Shown here in pieces: positions 25,827-33,946 of a stretch of 64,000 bases of DNA. The translations under genes were made by a program, and so were the position numbers. Each line of letters opens with the position of its first letter. The first letter of the stretch is position 1. The stretch is from Streptomyces sp. NRRL WC-3605. Its GTDB lineage: Bacteria; Actinomycetota; Actinomycetes; Streptomycetales; Streptomycetaceae. The stretch spans positions 1-64,000 of the forward strand of contig NZ_LLZN01000062.1 of NCBI RefSeq assembly GCF_001509795.1, written 5' to 3'. Below the pieces are notes generated by a model, which was given only the letters and a program-made list of their open reading frames with translations, ran no database searches and was not told the origin of the DNA.

Positions 25827-26174
25827 GCGTGCGTGTGCTCCTGGGGTCCCTGGCGGACGGCTCGTGGTGATCAACGCGGGGACGGGCCGTCGGTCACTGG
25901 TGGATGATCGGCTTCTCGCCGGGCGGGGCGGGCGTCGGCGCAAACCGCCTGTACACCGCAGCAACCATTGCGTTACGGGCGCACCCTCGTGCATGCTCCC
26001 TGGAACCCGTGCGGACCGCTGCGGGTATCTGGGCTAAGGAGGAGTGCCGCCGTACCCTTGGGGTATGGGCTTGGGAAGACCATTCCCGGACACCGCTCAG
26101 CCGCAGACCGCCACATCCGTCAAAGAGCTCCGCTCGCGAGCCCATCCATAAAGGATCACAACGCCGAGACAGCC
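25827..26174. other. 348-base divergent intergenic region
   Basis: Holds the promoters of the small membrane protein (left) and the universal stress protein (right). A 13-base sequence TACCCTTGGGGTA near 26057-26069 can form a small hairpin, and TAAGGAGGAG just before it looks like a ribosome site, but no convincing ORF follows in that frame. I see no other gene or repeat. Confidence 0.5.
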
Positions 26175-26702
26175 ATGGCCGGTCACGAATTCTTCGAACC
26201 CGCGGACCGCAAGCGGCCCGTCGCCGATCCCACGGCGGCCGATCCCCTCGCGGCGGAAGAGTCACGCCACCCCTGCGATCCCGCCTTCAAGCACGGCGTC
26301 GTCGTGGGCTTCGACGGTTCCACGTCCAGTGAGCGGGCCCTCGCCTACGCCATCGGCATGGCCCACCGCTCCGGGGCGGGCCTGATCATCGTCCATGTCG
26401 CCAACCGGCTGCCCACCACGGTGTGGGCGGGCTGCGAGCCGCCGGTCTTCGTCGACGTCCCGGACCACCGCACCGAGGTCCTCGGCCTCGAACTGGCCTG
26501 CGCCGACTACCTTGCCGAGGTCCCCTGGATCCTGGTCGAGCGCGGCGGCGACATCTGCCACGAACTCGAGGAGGTCGGGGTGGAGTACGAGGCGGACGCG
26601 ATCGTCGTCGGCTCCACGCACGGCCTCGTCGGACGGCTCTTCGGCTCGGTCGCCGGGCGGCTCGCCAAGCGGGCCAAGCGCCCGGTCGTCGTCATCCCCT
26701 GA
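26175..26702 (+). CDS. universal stress protein
   Basis: A 175-residue single-domain UspA protein. The first strand is VVVGFDGSTSSERALAYAIG. The ATP-binding loop near the C-terminus is GSTHGLVGRLFGSVAGRLAK, followed by RPVVVIP, which fits the G-2X-G-9X-G(S/T) pattern of nucleotide-binding Usp. The N-terminal 38 residues are a charged extension. No strong ribosome site lies close to ATG 26175; AAGGA is about 15 bases upstream. A tandem repeat and a terminator follow the stop. Confidence 0.88.
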   Translation: MAGHEFFEPADRKRPVADPTAADPLAAEESRHPCDPAFKHGVVVGFDGSTSSERALAYAIGMAHRSGAGLIIVHVANRLPTTVWAGCEPPVFVDVPDHRTEVLGLELACADYLAEVPWILVERGGDICHELEEVGVEYEADAIVVGSTHGLVGRLFGSVAGRLAKRAKRPVVVIP

Positions 26703-26706
26703 CGCG

Positions 26707-26802
26707 CCCTCCCCGCACGGGCCTTCGCGTCCCTCCCCGCACGGGTCCTCGCGTCGCTCCTCGCGCGGATCTTCGCGTCCCACCCCGCCCAGACCTTCGC
26801 GC
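26707..26802. repeat. four 24-base imperfect tandem repeats
   Basis: Four adjacent units of 24 bases begin at 26707, 26731, 26755 and 26779. Each resembles CCCTCCCCGCACGGGYCTTC followed by GCGT. The first two differ at two positions; the third and fourth are more diverged. They start four bases after the universal stress protein stop and end just before its terminator. No ORF function is apparent. Confidence 0.75.
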
Positions 26803-26814
26803 CCTCCGGTGCGC

Positions 26815-26851
26815 GGAACCCCTCGCGCGCCGTGGCGTCACGAGGGGTTCC
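26815..26851. terminator. bidirectional terminator between usp and glmS
   Basis: An 11-bp stem GGAACCCCTCG (26815-26825) with CGAGGGGTTCC (26841-26851) around a 15-base loop, in the gap between two convergent genes. Confidence 0.75.
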
Positions 26852-26874
26852 GTGGTGTTCCGGGGCCGGTCGGG

Positions 26875-28692
26875 CTACTCGACGGTGACCGACTTGGCCA
26901 GGTTGCGCGGCTTGTCGATGTCCCGGCCCAGCGCCAACGCCGTGTGGTAGGCGAGGAGTTGCAGCGGGATGCCCATGAGGATCGGGTCCAGCTCGTCCTC
27001 GTTCTTCGGGACCACGATCGTCTGGTCCGCCTTCTCCTGCGGCTGGTGCGCGACCGCGAGGATCTTGCCGCTGCGGGCCTTGATCTCCTCCATCGCGGCG
27101 CGGTTCTTCTCCAGCAGGTCGTCGTCGGGGACGATCGCGACCGTCGGCAGGGCGGGCTCGATCAGGGCCAGGGGGCCGTGCTTCAACTCGGAGGCCGGGT
27201 AGGCCTCGGCGTGGATGTACGAGACCTCCTTGAGCTTCAGCGAGGCCTCGCGGGCGACCGGGTAGCCCCGGACGCGGCCGATGAAGAGCATCGAGCGGGC
27301 GTCGGCGTACTGCTTGGCCAGCTGCTCGATCTCCGCCTCCTGCTCCATGATCTCGGCGATCTGCGCGGGCAGCTTGCGCAGGCCCTCGATGATCCGCTTG
27401 CCGTCGCGCACGGACAGGTCCCGGGTGCGGCCGAGGTGCAGGGCGAGCAGCGCGAAGGCCACCGTGGTGTTGGTGAAGCACTTCGTGGAGACCACGCAGA
27501 CCTCGGGGCCGGCGTGCACGTAGATGCCGCCGTCGGCCTCACGGGCGATGGCGGAGCCCACCACGTTCACGACGCCGAGGACCCGGGCGCCCTTGCGCTT
27601 GAGCTCCTGCACGGCCGCGAGGACGTCGTAGGTCTCGCCGGACTGGGAGACGGCGACGTAGAGCGTGTCGGGGTCCACGACCGCGTTGCGGTAGCGGAAC
27701 TCGGAGGCCGGCTCGGCGTCCGCGGGGATGCGGGCCAGCTCCTCGATCATCTGGGCGCCGATCTGCCCCGCGTGGTACGAGGTGCCGCAGCCGAGGATCT
27801 TCACGCGCCGGATCTGCCGGGCCTCGCGGGCGTCCAGGTTGAGGCCGCCGAGGTGCACGGTGGAGAAGCGGTCGTCGATGCGGCCGCGCAGCACGCGGTC
27901 CACGGCCTCGGCCTGCTCGTGGATCTCCTTGTGCATGTAGGTGTCGTGGCCGCCCATGTCGTAGGAGGCGGCCTCCCACTCGACGAGGGTCGGCTCGGCG
28001 GTCGTGCGGGTGCCCTCGGTGGTGTACGTGCGGAAGTCGTCGGCCTTGAGGGTGGCCATCTCGCCGTCGTCCAGGGTGACGATCTGCCGGGTGTGGGCGA
28101 CCAGTGCGGCGATGTCGGAGGCGACGAACATCTCCTTCTCGCCGATGCCGAGGACGACCGGGGAGCCGTTGCGGGCCACGACGATGCGGTCCGGGAAGTC
28201 GGCGTGCAGGACGGCGATGCCGTACGTGCCCTCGATGAGGCGCACGGTCTCGCGGACCTTGTCCTCCAGCTTCTCCGCCTCGGAGCGGGCGATCAGGTGG
28301 ACGAGGACCTCGGTGTCGGTCTCCGACAGGAACTCGACGCCGTCCGCCTCCAGTTTGCGGCGCAGGTCGGCGGCGTTGTCGATGATGCCGTTGTGGACGA
28401 CGGCGACCTTGCCCTCGGCGTCCAGGTGGGGGTGGGCGTTCGCGTCGGAGGGGGCGCCGTGGGTGGCCCAGCGGGTGTGGGCGATGCCGGTGGTGCCCTT
28501 GAAACGCGCCGGGACCTTGGCCTCCAGGTCGCGGACCCGGCCCTTGGCCTTCACGGTCTTGAGGCCGGCGGTCTTCGGGGAGGTGACGGCGATGCCCGCC
28601 GAGTCGTACCCGCGGTACTCCAGGCGCTGCAGGCCCTCCAGGAGCAGGGGCGCGACGTCACGCTTCCCGATGTATCCGACGATTCCGCACAT
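26875..28692 (-). CDS. glmS: glucosamine-fructose-6-phosphate aminotransferase
   Basis: A 605-residue enzyme that makes glucosamine-6-phosphate from fructose-6-phosphate and glutamine, the entry to UDP-GlcNAc and the cell wall. The N-terminal class II glutamine amidotransferase has nucleophile C2 (MCGIVGYIG) and LEYRGYDSAG. Two SIS sugar-isomerase domains follow (ILGCGTSYHAG, VSQSGETYDVL) and the C-terminal signature is NLAKSVTVE. No glmS ribozyme is seen upstream, as expected for actinobacteria. It is 14 bases downstream of a small gene with which it probably forms an operon. Confidence 0.97.
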   Translation of the reverse strand: MCGIVGYIGKRDVAPLLLEGLQRLEYRGYDSAGIAVTSPKTAGLKTVKAKGRVRDLEAKVPARFKGTTGIAHTRWATHGAPSDANAHPHLDAEGKVAVVHNGIIDNAADLRRKLEADGVEFLSETDTEVLVHLIARSEAEKLEDKVRETVRLIEGTYGIAVLHADFPDRIVVARNGSPVVLGIGEKEMFVASDIAALVAHTRQIVTLDDGEMATLKADDFRTYTTEGTRTTAEPTLVEWEAASYDMGGHDTYMHKEIHEQAEAVDRVLRGRIDDRFSTVHLGGLNLDAREARQIRRVKILGCGTSYHAGQIGAQMIEELARIPADAEPASEFRYRNAVVDPDTLYVAVSQSGETYDVLAAVQELKRKGARVLGVVNVVGSAIAREADGGIYVHAGPEVCVVSTKCFTNTTVAFALLALHLGRTRDLSVRDGKRIIEGLRKLPAQIAEIMEQEAEIEQLAKQYADARSMLFIGRVRGYPVAREASLKLKEVSYIHAEAYPASELKHGPLALIEPALPTVAIVPDDDLLEKNRAAMEEIKARSGKILAVAHQPQEKADQTIVVPKNEDELDPILMGIPLQLLAYHTALALGRDIDKPRNLAKSVTVE

Positions 28693-28706
28693 ATGAACAG
28701 GTACCC

Positions 28707-28964
28707 CTAGCCGTAGACGATCCGGCGCAGCTGCCGGAGCGACAGCTCCGGCGGTGCCACCGCCCGGTATTTCAGGTCCGCCTCGATCCGTTCGAAGATC
28801 GTCGCGTTCACCAGGCCCTGGGCCTGGAGCTCGCGGTGGCGGCGACGGACGAACTGCTCGGTCGTCTCGTCGAAGTAGGCGAGCACGTCCTGGATCACCC
28901 TCAGCGCCTCGCCCCGGTTCAGGGGCGTGCTGCGGGTCAGATGATCAACAAGGTCGTCGTGCAC
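28707..28964 (-). CDS. small conserved-looking protein upstream of glmS
   Basis: An 85-residue, mostly helical, charged protein (VIQDVLAYFDETTEQFVRRR, TIFERIEADLKYRAV, LSLRQLRRIVYG) without Cys, signal or membrane segment. The stop lies 14 bases before the glmS start on the same strand, so the two are probably co-transcribed. I do not recognise the family; a regulatory partner of GlmS is possible but unsupported. Confidence 0.7.
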   Translation of the reverse strand: MHDDLVDHLTRSTPLNRGEALRVIQDVLAYFDETTEQFVRRRHRELQAQGLVNATIFERIEADLKYRAVAPPELSLRQLRRIVYG

Positions 28965-29005
28965 TCGCTAGATCCTGGGGTATCGGAGATCGCTTCGCAA
29001 GAATT

Positions 29006-29023
29006 CTGCCCGATTTCGGGCAG
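29006..29023 (-). terminator. terminator after the DUF4429 gene
   Basis: An 8-bp stem CTGCCCGA / TCGGGCAG with a 2-base loop; on the minus strand it is followed by AATTCTT. It lies between the DUF4429 gene and the small gene upstream of glmS, so the two units are probably separate. Confidence 0.5.
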
Positions 29024-29049
29024 GCGTGCGCGACTGGTGGGGGTATCTG

Positions 29050-29907
29050 CTACAAGCGCTTCAGTACGGCCTGCTTGGCGGCCGCGAACTCCTCGTCCGT
29101 CAGGACGCCCGTGCGGTGCAGGTCGCCGAGTTCGCGCAGCCGGCGCAGCAGCACGTCGTGGTCCTCGGCGTCCGCCTGCCGTGGGATCGGCTCCCGGGGA
29201 GCGGGTGCGGCCGGATGGGGGACACGGGCCTGCACGGCCGCCCCGACCAGCGCCATCAGCGGGTCCTTCTTGAACCCCCACAGCTCCACCGCGTGCGGGT
29301 CGTACTTCGCCGGGGTCGTGGCGGACCCGTTGCGCACGACGAAGCGGAGGTGGCCGTTCTCCAGGCCCGCGGCCGGCTGCCACTCCACCGCGCGGACGTC
29401 CGCGACGGGGATCGTGCGCGGTCCGCCCGCGGCCTTGGCCTCCTCCGTCTTCCAGTTCCACTCCAGACGGATGTGCTCGCCGTCGAAGGCGGCCGTGCCG
29501 TCCCCGGCGGAGAAGGACAGCGGCAGCGAGGGGCCCGGCAGCAGATACCGGTCGACCGGGCCGGCCGGGACCTCGTCCAGCAGCAGCGCGTTGCGGACCT
29601 CGTCCACGACGTACTCCGCGACGCCGTACCGGTCGGGCTCCACCACGAGCTGGTACGGGTCGTGCGGCTCGGTGAGCCGGCCGCCCGTGGCGAGCAGCAG
29701 CGGGTCGGCGCCGTCCCGCAGTCGCAGCCTGAGCCGGCCGGCCCGCCTGCCCTGCTCGAAGGAGATCCCGGCCAACGCCTCCAGGGGCACGACGAGTTCG
29801 CCCAGTGCCGCGCGCAGCAGGCCGACGCTCTTGTCACGGCCGGGGATCAGCCGCAGGGCGTCGCCGTCGAAGATCCACGTGCCGTCCTTCTGGATGATTT
29901 CCGCCAT
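29050..29907 (-). CDS. DUF4429 protein with C-terminal SHOCT domain
   Basis: A 285-residue cytoplasmic protein. The first 230 residues hold two related beta-rich units of DUF4429 type (WIFDGDALRLIP and TAAFDGEHIRLEW are their starts). After a Pro/Ala linker the last 35 residues form a SHOCT domain (LRRLRELGDLHRTGVLTDEE FAAAKQAVL). SHOCT domains are thought to mediate oligomerisation or membrane association. Function unknown. The gene is divergent from the hexosaminidase with 81 bases between, including the DasR-type site. Confidence 0.85.
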   Translation of the reverse strand: MAEIIQKDGTWIFDGDALRLIPGRDKSVGLLRAALGELVVPLEALAGISFEQGRRAGRLRLRLRDGADPLLLATGGRLTEPHDPYQLVVEPDRYGVAEYVVDEVRNALLLDEVPAGPVDRYLLPGPSLPLSFSAGDGTAAFDGEHIRLEWNWKTEEAKAAGGPRTIPVADVRAVEWQPAAGLENGHLRFVVRNGSATTPAKYDPHAVELWGFKKDPLMALVGAAVQARVPHPAAPAPREPIPRQADAEDHDVLLRRLRELGDLHRTGVLTDEEFAAAKQAVLKRL

Positions 29908-29938
29908 GGGGTGGATTGTTCCATCCGGGTCGCGAGAG

Positions 29939-29954
29939 GGTGGTCCAGACCTCT
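29939..29954. promoter_or_regulatory. DasR-type operator (dre) upstream of the hexosaminidase
   Basis: GGTGGTCCAGACCTCT contains the core TGGTCCAGACC and matches the DasR consensus ACTGGTCTAGACCACT at 12 of 16 positions. It is 35 bases upstream of the GTG start, a position suited to repression. DasR is the GlcNAc-responsive GntR repressor of chitin and GlcNAc genes. The same TGGTCCAGACCT unit is known as a direct-repeat element at chitinase promoters. Confidence 0.75.
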
Positions 29955-29988
29955 TGGAGCGTCAACGGCTCATGGAAGGGACGGTTTT

Positions 29989-31569
29989 GTGAAACACAGA
30001 ACGCTGCGCCTTCTCGGTTCCCTGTTGCTGGTCGCCACGGGCGTCTCGGTGACGGGGGCCGCTCCCGCCCCCCGCCCGACGGCACCCACCCCGTTCGACC
30101 ACGTCGTTCCCGCGCCCGCGCACGCCGCCCCGGGCGAGCACCCGTACCGCATCACCCGTGGCACCCAGATCCGGGTCGACGGCTCCCGGGAGGCGCGCCG
30201 CGTCGGCGAGTACCTCGCCGGCCTCCTGCGCCCCTCCACCGGCTACCGCCTGCCGGTCACCGACCGCGGTGCCGGGGGCATCCGGCTGCGCCTGCACCAG
30301 GGCCCGTTCGGCGCCGAGGGCTACCGCCTTGACAGCGGGCCCGCCGGCGTCACCATCACCGCGGCGGCCCCCGCCGGCCTCTTCCACGGTGTGCAGACCC
30401 TGCGTCAGCTGCTCCCGGCCGCCGTCGAGAAGGACTCCGTGCAGCCCGGTCCCTGGCTGGTGGCGGGCGGCACCCTCCAGGACACCCCGCGCTACGGCTG
30501 GCGCGGCGCGATGCTGGACGTGTCCCGGCACTTCTTCACCGTCGAGCAGGTCAAGCGGTACATCGACCAGCTCGCCCTCTACAAGATCAACAAGCTGCAT
30601 CTGCACCTCAGCGACGACCAGGGCTGGCGCATCGCCATCGACTCCTGGCCGCGGCTGGCCACGTACGGCGGCTCCACCCAGGTCGGCGGCGGCCCCGGCG
30701 GCCACTACACCAAGGCCGACTACCGAGAGATCGTGCGGTACGCCTCCTCGCGGTATCTGGAGGTCGTCCCCGAGATCGACATGCCCGGGCACACCAACGC
30801 CGCGCTCGCCTCGTACGCCGACCTGAACTGCGACGGCGTCGCGCCCCCGCTCTACACGGGCACGGCGGTCGGGTTCAGTTCGCTGTGTGCCGGCAAGGAG
30901 ATCACCTACGACTTCGTCGACGACGTGATCCGCGAGCTGGCCGCGCTGACCCCGGGCCGCTATCTGCACATCGGCGGTGACGAGGCGCACTCCACCAGCC
31001 ACGAGGACTACGTGGCGTTCATGGAGCGCGTGCAGCCGATCGTGGCCCGGTACGGCAAGACGGTGGTGGGCTGGCACCAGCTGACCGGCGCCACCCCGGC
31101 CGAGGGCGCACTCGCCCAGTACTGGGGCCTGGACGGCACCGGCGCCCAGGAGAAGGAACGGGTCGCCGCCGCCGCGCGCAACGGCACCGGGATCGTCCTG
31201 TCCCCGGCCGACCGCGTCTACCTCGACATGAAGTACACGGCCGACACCCCGCTGGGGCTGTCCTGGGCGGGCCTGGTGGAGGTGCGCCGGTCCTACGACT
31301 GGGACCCGGCCGCGTATCTGCCCGGGGCGCCCGCGTCGGCGATCCGCGGGGTCGAGGCCCCGCTGTGGTCGGAGACGCTGACCCGGTCCGACGAGATCGA
31401 GTACATGGCGTTCCCGCGGCTCCCGGGCGTCGCCGAGCTCGGCTGGTCGCCGGCCTCGACGCACGACTGGGACGCCTACAAGGTGCGGCTCGCCGCGCAG
31501 GCCGGGCGGTGGGAGGCGCTGGGCATCGACTTCTACCGGTCGCCGCAGGTCCCCTGGCCGACGGCGTAG
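29989..31569 (+). CDS. secreted GH20 beta-N-acetylhexosaminidase
   Basis: A 526-residue exported enzyme that releases terminal GlcNAc from chitin oligosaccharides. The signal peptide (KHRTLRLLGSLLLVATGVSV) is followed by a GH20b N-terminal domain (about 45-165) and the GH20 barrel (RGAMLDVSRHFFTVEQVKRY). The catalytic pair is D-E in IGGDEAHST, and the barrel ends in WSETL. I chose GTG 29989 because GGAAGGGA lies about 8 bases upstream and it gives a proper signal peptide; the frame stays open further upstream. Regulation by DasR is likely from the site at 29939. It sits next to desD as in S. coelicolor. Confidence 0.93.
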   Translation: MKHRTLRLLGSLLLVATGVSVTGAAPAPRPTAPTPFDHVVPAPAHAAPGEHPYRITRGTQIRVDGSREARRVGEYLAGLLRPSTGYRLPVTDRGAGGIRLRLHQGPFGAEGYRLDSGPAGVTITAAAPAGLFHGVQTLRQLLPAAVEKDSVQPGPWLVAGGTLQDTPRYGWRGAMLDVSRHFFTVEQVKRYIDQLALYKINKLHLHLSDDQGWRIAIDSWPRLATYGGSTQVGGGPGGHYTKADYREIVRYASSRYLEVVPEIDMPGHTNAALASYADLNCDGVAPPLYTGTAVGFSSLCAGKEITYDFVDDVIRELAALTPGRYLHIGGDEAHSTSHEDYVAFMERVQPIVARYGKTVVGWHQLTGATPAEGALAQYWGLDGTGAQEKERVAAAARNGTGIVLSPADRVYLDMKYTADTPLGLSWAGLVEVRRSYDWDPAAYLPGAPASAIRGVEAPLWSETLTRSDEIEYMAFPRLPGVAELGWSPASTHDWDAYKVRLAAQAGRWEALGIDFYRSPQVPWPTA

Positions 31570-31584
31570 CCCGCGACACGACGA

Positions 31585-31621
31585 CGGGCGCCCCCGGAGG
31601 ACCGTACTCCGGGGGCGCCCG
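31585..31621. terminator. terminator between hexosaminidase and desD
   Basis: A perfect 15-bp stem (31585-31599 with 31607-31621), arms CGGGCGCCCCCGGAG and its complement, with a 7-base loop. It serves two convergent genes. Confidence 0.85.
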
Positions 31622-31634
31622 CCTGTCCGTGGGG

Positions 31635-33407
31635 CTACCGGCCCGCGATGGGGTTCTTCAGGGTGCCGACGAGCTGGAGGGCTCCCGCCGGGTCCGTGAG
31701 GTCCACCATCTGCCGGTTGTTGCGCAGCTGGAGGCGGTTGAGGCAGGACAGCGCGAACTCGGGGACGAACATGTCGTACCGCTCGAACTTCTCGGCGAGC
31801 TCGGGCACCGACCGCTGGTAGTCGCGCGTGACCTCGGCGACCGTCCGCCAGAAGGCGTCCTCGTCGAGGACGCCCTCGGCGGCGAGGCCGGCCGCGAGGA
31901 AGCGGAAGAAGCAGTCGAAGACGTCCGTGAAGATCGACAGCAGCTTCGTGTCCTCGGGCACGTCCACGCGCACCCGCTCGACCGCCGGCGGCAGCACCGC
32001 GTCCGGGTCCATGACGGCGATCTCCTCGGCGATGTCCTTGTAGATCGCGCGCCGCACCACCCCGTCCCTCAGGACGAGGATCACGTTCTCGCCGTGCGGC
32101 ATGTACACCAGGTCGTAGGCGTAGAAGCTGTGCAGCAGCGGGACGTAGTAGGCCCGCAGATAGTGCCGCAGCCACTCCACCGGATCCAGGCCGGACCGCT
32201 CGATCAGGGCGCCCGCGAACGACGCGCCCTCGTCGTCGACGTGCACGAGCGAGGCCATGGTGGCGAGGGTCTCGCCGTCCTCCAGACGGGACACGGGGCT
32301 CTCGCGCCACAGCGCCGCCAGCATCTTGCGGTACGGCGAGTACCGGTTTGTCGCCGACTCGTACTCCAGGTGCCGGTAGCCGGCCGCGGCCCGCTCCCGG
32401 ATGATCGACAGGCCCGTCGAGCGCAGCACCGGATCGCTGTCGATGAGCTGGGCCAGCCAGTCGTTGATGGCGGGCGTGGCCTCCATGTAGGCGGCCGAGA
32501 GCCCGCGCATGAAGCCCATGTTGAGGACGGACAGGGCCGTCTTCACGTAGTGCTTCTCCGGGCTCGTGCTGTTGAAGAACGTCCGGATGGACTGCTGGGC
32601 CAGGTACTCGTCGTCCCCCTCGCCCAGCACGACCAGGTGCTCGCGGGCGACCTCGGCGGCGAAGGTGACGGCCAGCTTGTTCCACCACTGCCACGGGTGC
32701 ACCGGGATGAGGAGGTAGTCGCCGGGGTCGAGGTCCCGCGCGCGCAGCACCCCGTGGAAGCGGTCGACGGTCTCCGTGCCCAGCTCCTGGCGCAGGAACG
32801 ACTCGTACTCGACGCCGACGCCCGCCGTGAACGCGGCCCGCGAGCGGTGGGCCGCCAGCCACACCAGCCGGACCGGGCGCGCGGTCTCCGGGGCGTAGTC
32901 CAGGTACTCGTGGACGCCGAAGCCGAGCCGCCCGTTGTTGGCGACGAAGCAGGGGTGGCCCTCGGTCATCCCGGCCTCGATGGCCTGGAAGCCGGAGCGG
33001 GCCAGCTCGGCGGCCGGGACCCGGGGCTTCGTCAGCTTGTAGCAGGTGCCCGAGAGGGTGGAGGAGATCTCCTCCAGGTACACGGGCAGGATCTCGTCGC
33101 TCAGCCCCAGGGACTTCTGCAGCTCGACGAAGAAGTCCAGCGCCTCGAGCGGGAGTTCCTTGTCGTCGCGGTGACGGGTGATCGAGTCGGCGTCGATCTG
33201 CCAGTGGTCCAGGGCGCGCCGCACCGCGGTGAACGTGTACCGGGTGCGCCCGTCGTCGCTGCGGACCGTGTGGCGGCCGTCGCCGGACGACTCGGGGGTG
33301 AGCAGGCGCTCGTGGGCGAACTCGGCGAGCGCCTTGCGGACCAGGAGGCGGTTGGCCCGCGCCCAGCGGTGGGGGGACAGATGCGCCACGGCGTCGGACA
33401 GGGTCAT
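31635..33407 (-). CDS. desD: desferrioxamine synthetase (NIS family)
   Basis: A 590-residue IucA/IucC-type NRPS-independent siderophore synthetase. It uses ATP to join and then cyclise N-hydroxy-N-succinyl cadaverine units into desferrioxamine E, and gives linear forms as well. Family features are visible: HPWQWWNKL and the motif SSTLSGTCYKLTKPRVP in the adenylate-binding region, NRYSPYRKM, and the C-terminal FhuF-like region FFRFLAAGLAAEG. The start overlaps the desC stop by 4 bases. Last gene of desABCD. Confidence 0.97.
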   Translation of the reverse strand: MTLSDAVAHLSPHRWARANRLLVRKALAEFAHERLLTPESSGDGRHTVRSDDGRTRYTFTAVRRALDHWQIDADSITRHRDDKELPLEALDFFVELQKSLGLSDEILPVYLEEISSTLSGTCYKLTKPRVPAAELARSGFQAIEAGMTEGHPCFVANNGRLGFGVHEYLDYAPETARPVRLVWLAAHRSRAAFTAGVGVEYESFLRQELGTETVDRFHGVLRARDLDPGDYLLIPVHPWQWWNKLAVTFAAEVAREHLVVLGEGDDEYLAQQSIRTFFNSTSPEKHYVKTALSVLNMGFMRGLSAAYMEATPAINDWLAQLIDSDPVLRSTGLSIIRERAAAGYRHLEYESATNRYSPYRKMLAALWRESPVSRLEDGETLATMASLVHVDDEGASFAGALIERSGLDPVEWLRHYLRAYYVPLLHSFYAYDLVYMPHGENVILVLRDGVVRRAIYKDIAEEIAVMDPDAVLPPAVERVRVDVPEDTKLLSIFTDVFDCFFRFLAAGLAAEGVLDEDAFWRTVAEVTRDYQRSVPELAEKFERYDMFVPEFALSCLNRLQLRNNRQMVDLTDPAGALQLVGTLKNPIAGR

Positions 33408-33946
33408 ACGGCGGCTCCTCGGGCTGCCTCGAACTGCGCACGGGTGCAGAAGCTCAGCAGCGCCTTCTTCTCGGGCTTCTGGATCTCACGCTCGGGCACG
33501 AACCCCACCACCGCGTTCAGCGCGTGGACGGCCTTGTTGGCGATGTCCGGCTCGACGACGACCCGCCGGACCTCGGGGTCCTCGAAGAGGTGCTCCATCA
33601 CGGCGGTGATGACGGCCCGGGTGAAGCCGTGCTCGGGACGGTCGGTCGCCGGCGTGAGGAAGTGCATGCCCACGTCGCCCGGCAGCGGGTCGTACAGGCC
33701 GGCCAGCTCGCGGTGGGCGGGGTCGTACCGCTCCATCAGGAAGGCGGGCGTCCCGCGCTCGTCGAGCCCGAGCAGGGCGTGGTGGTGCTCGTCGGCCGCT
33801 ATCTCCATGTAGGCGCGTTCGACGTCCTCCAGCCTGGCGTCCTGCATCATCCAGAACGCGGCCTTGGGGTGGGTCACCCAGGAGTGCAGGAGCTCGGCGT
33901 CCCTCAGCGGGTCGAGGGGGCGGAAGGTGAAGCTGCGGGTGCTCAT
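33404..33946 (-). CDS. desC: N-hydroxycadaverine acyltransferase
   Basis: A 180-residue GNAT-fold acyltransferase of the IucB/RhbD type that acylates N-hydroxycadaverine with succinyl-CoA or acetyl-CoA. Signatures: [20 protein letters not shown], GVPxLYDP-like [16 protein letters not shown] and [19 protein letters not shown] 33946 has AGGAG upstream and overlaps the desB stop by 4 bases; a longer frame exists but runs through desB. Confidence 0.96.
   Translation of the reverse strand: MSTRSFTFRPLDPLRDAELLHSWVTHPKAAFWMMQDARLEDVERAYMEIAADEHHHALLGLDERGTPAFLMERYDPAHRELAGLYDPLPGDVGMHFLTPATDRPEHGFTRAVITAVMEHLFEDPEVRRVVVEPDIANKAVHALNAVVGFVPEREIQKPEKKALLSFCTRAQFEAARGAAV

Noticed and set aside
25894-25968. 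A 24-residue minus-strand ORF in the usp upstream region
   Set aside because: No ribosome site, no resemblance to known peptides; likely part of the control region.
29962-33441. An 1159-codon minus-strand frame across the hexosaminidase and desD
   Set aside because: It runs antisense to the hexosaminidase and out of frame through desD; it is Arg/Pro/Gly-rich and lacks any motif.
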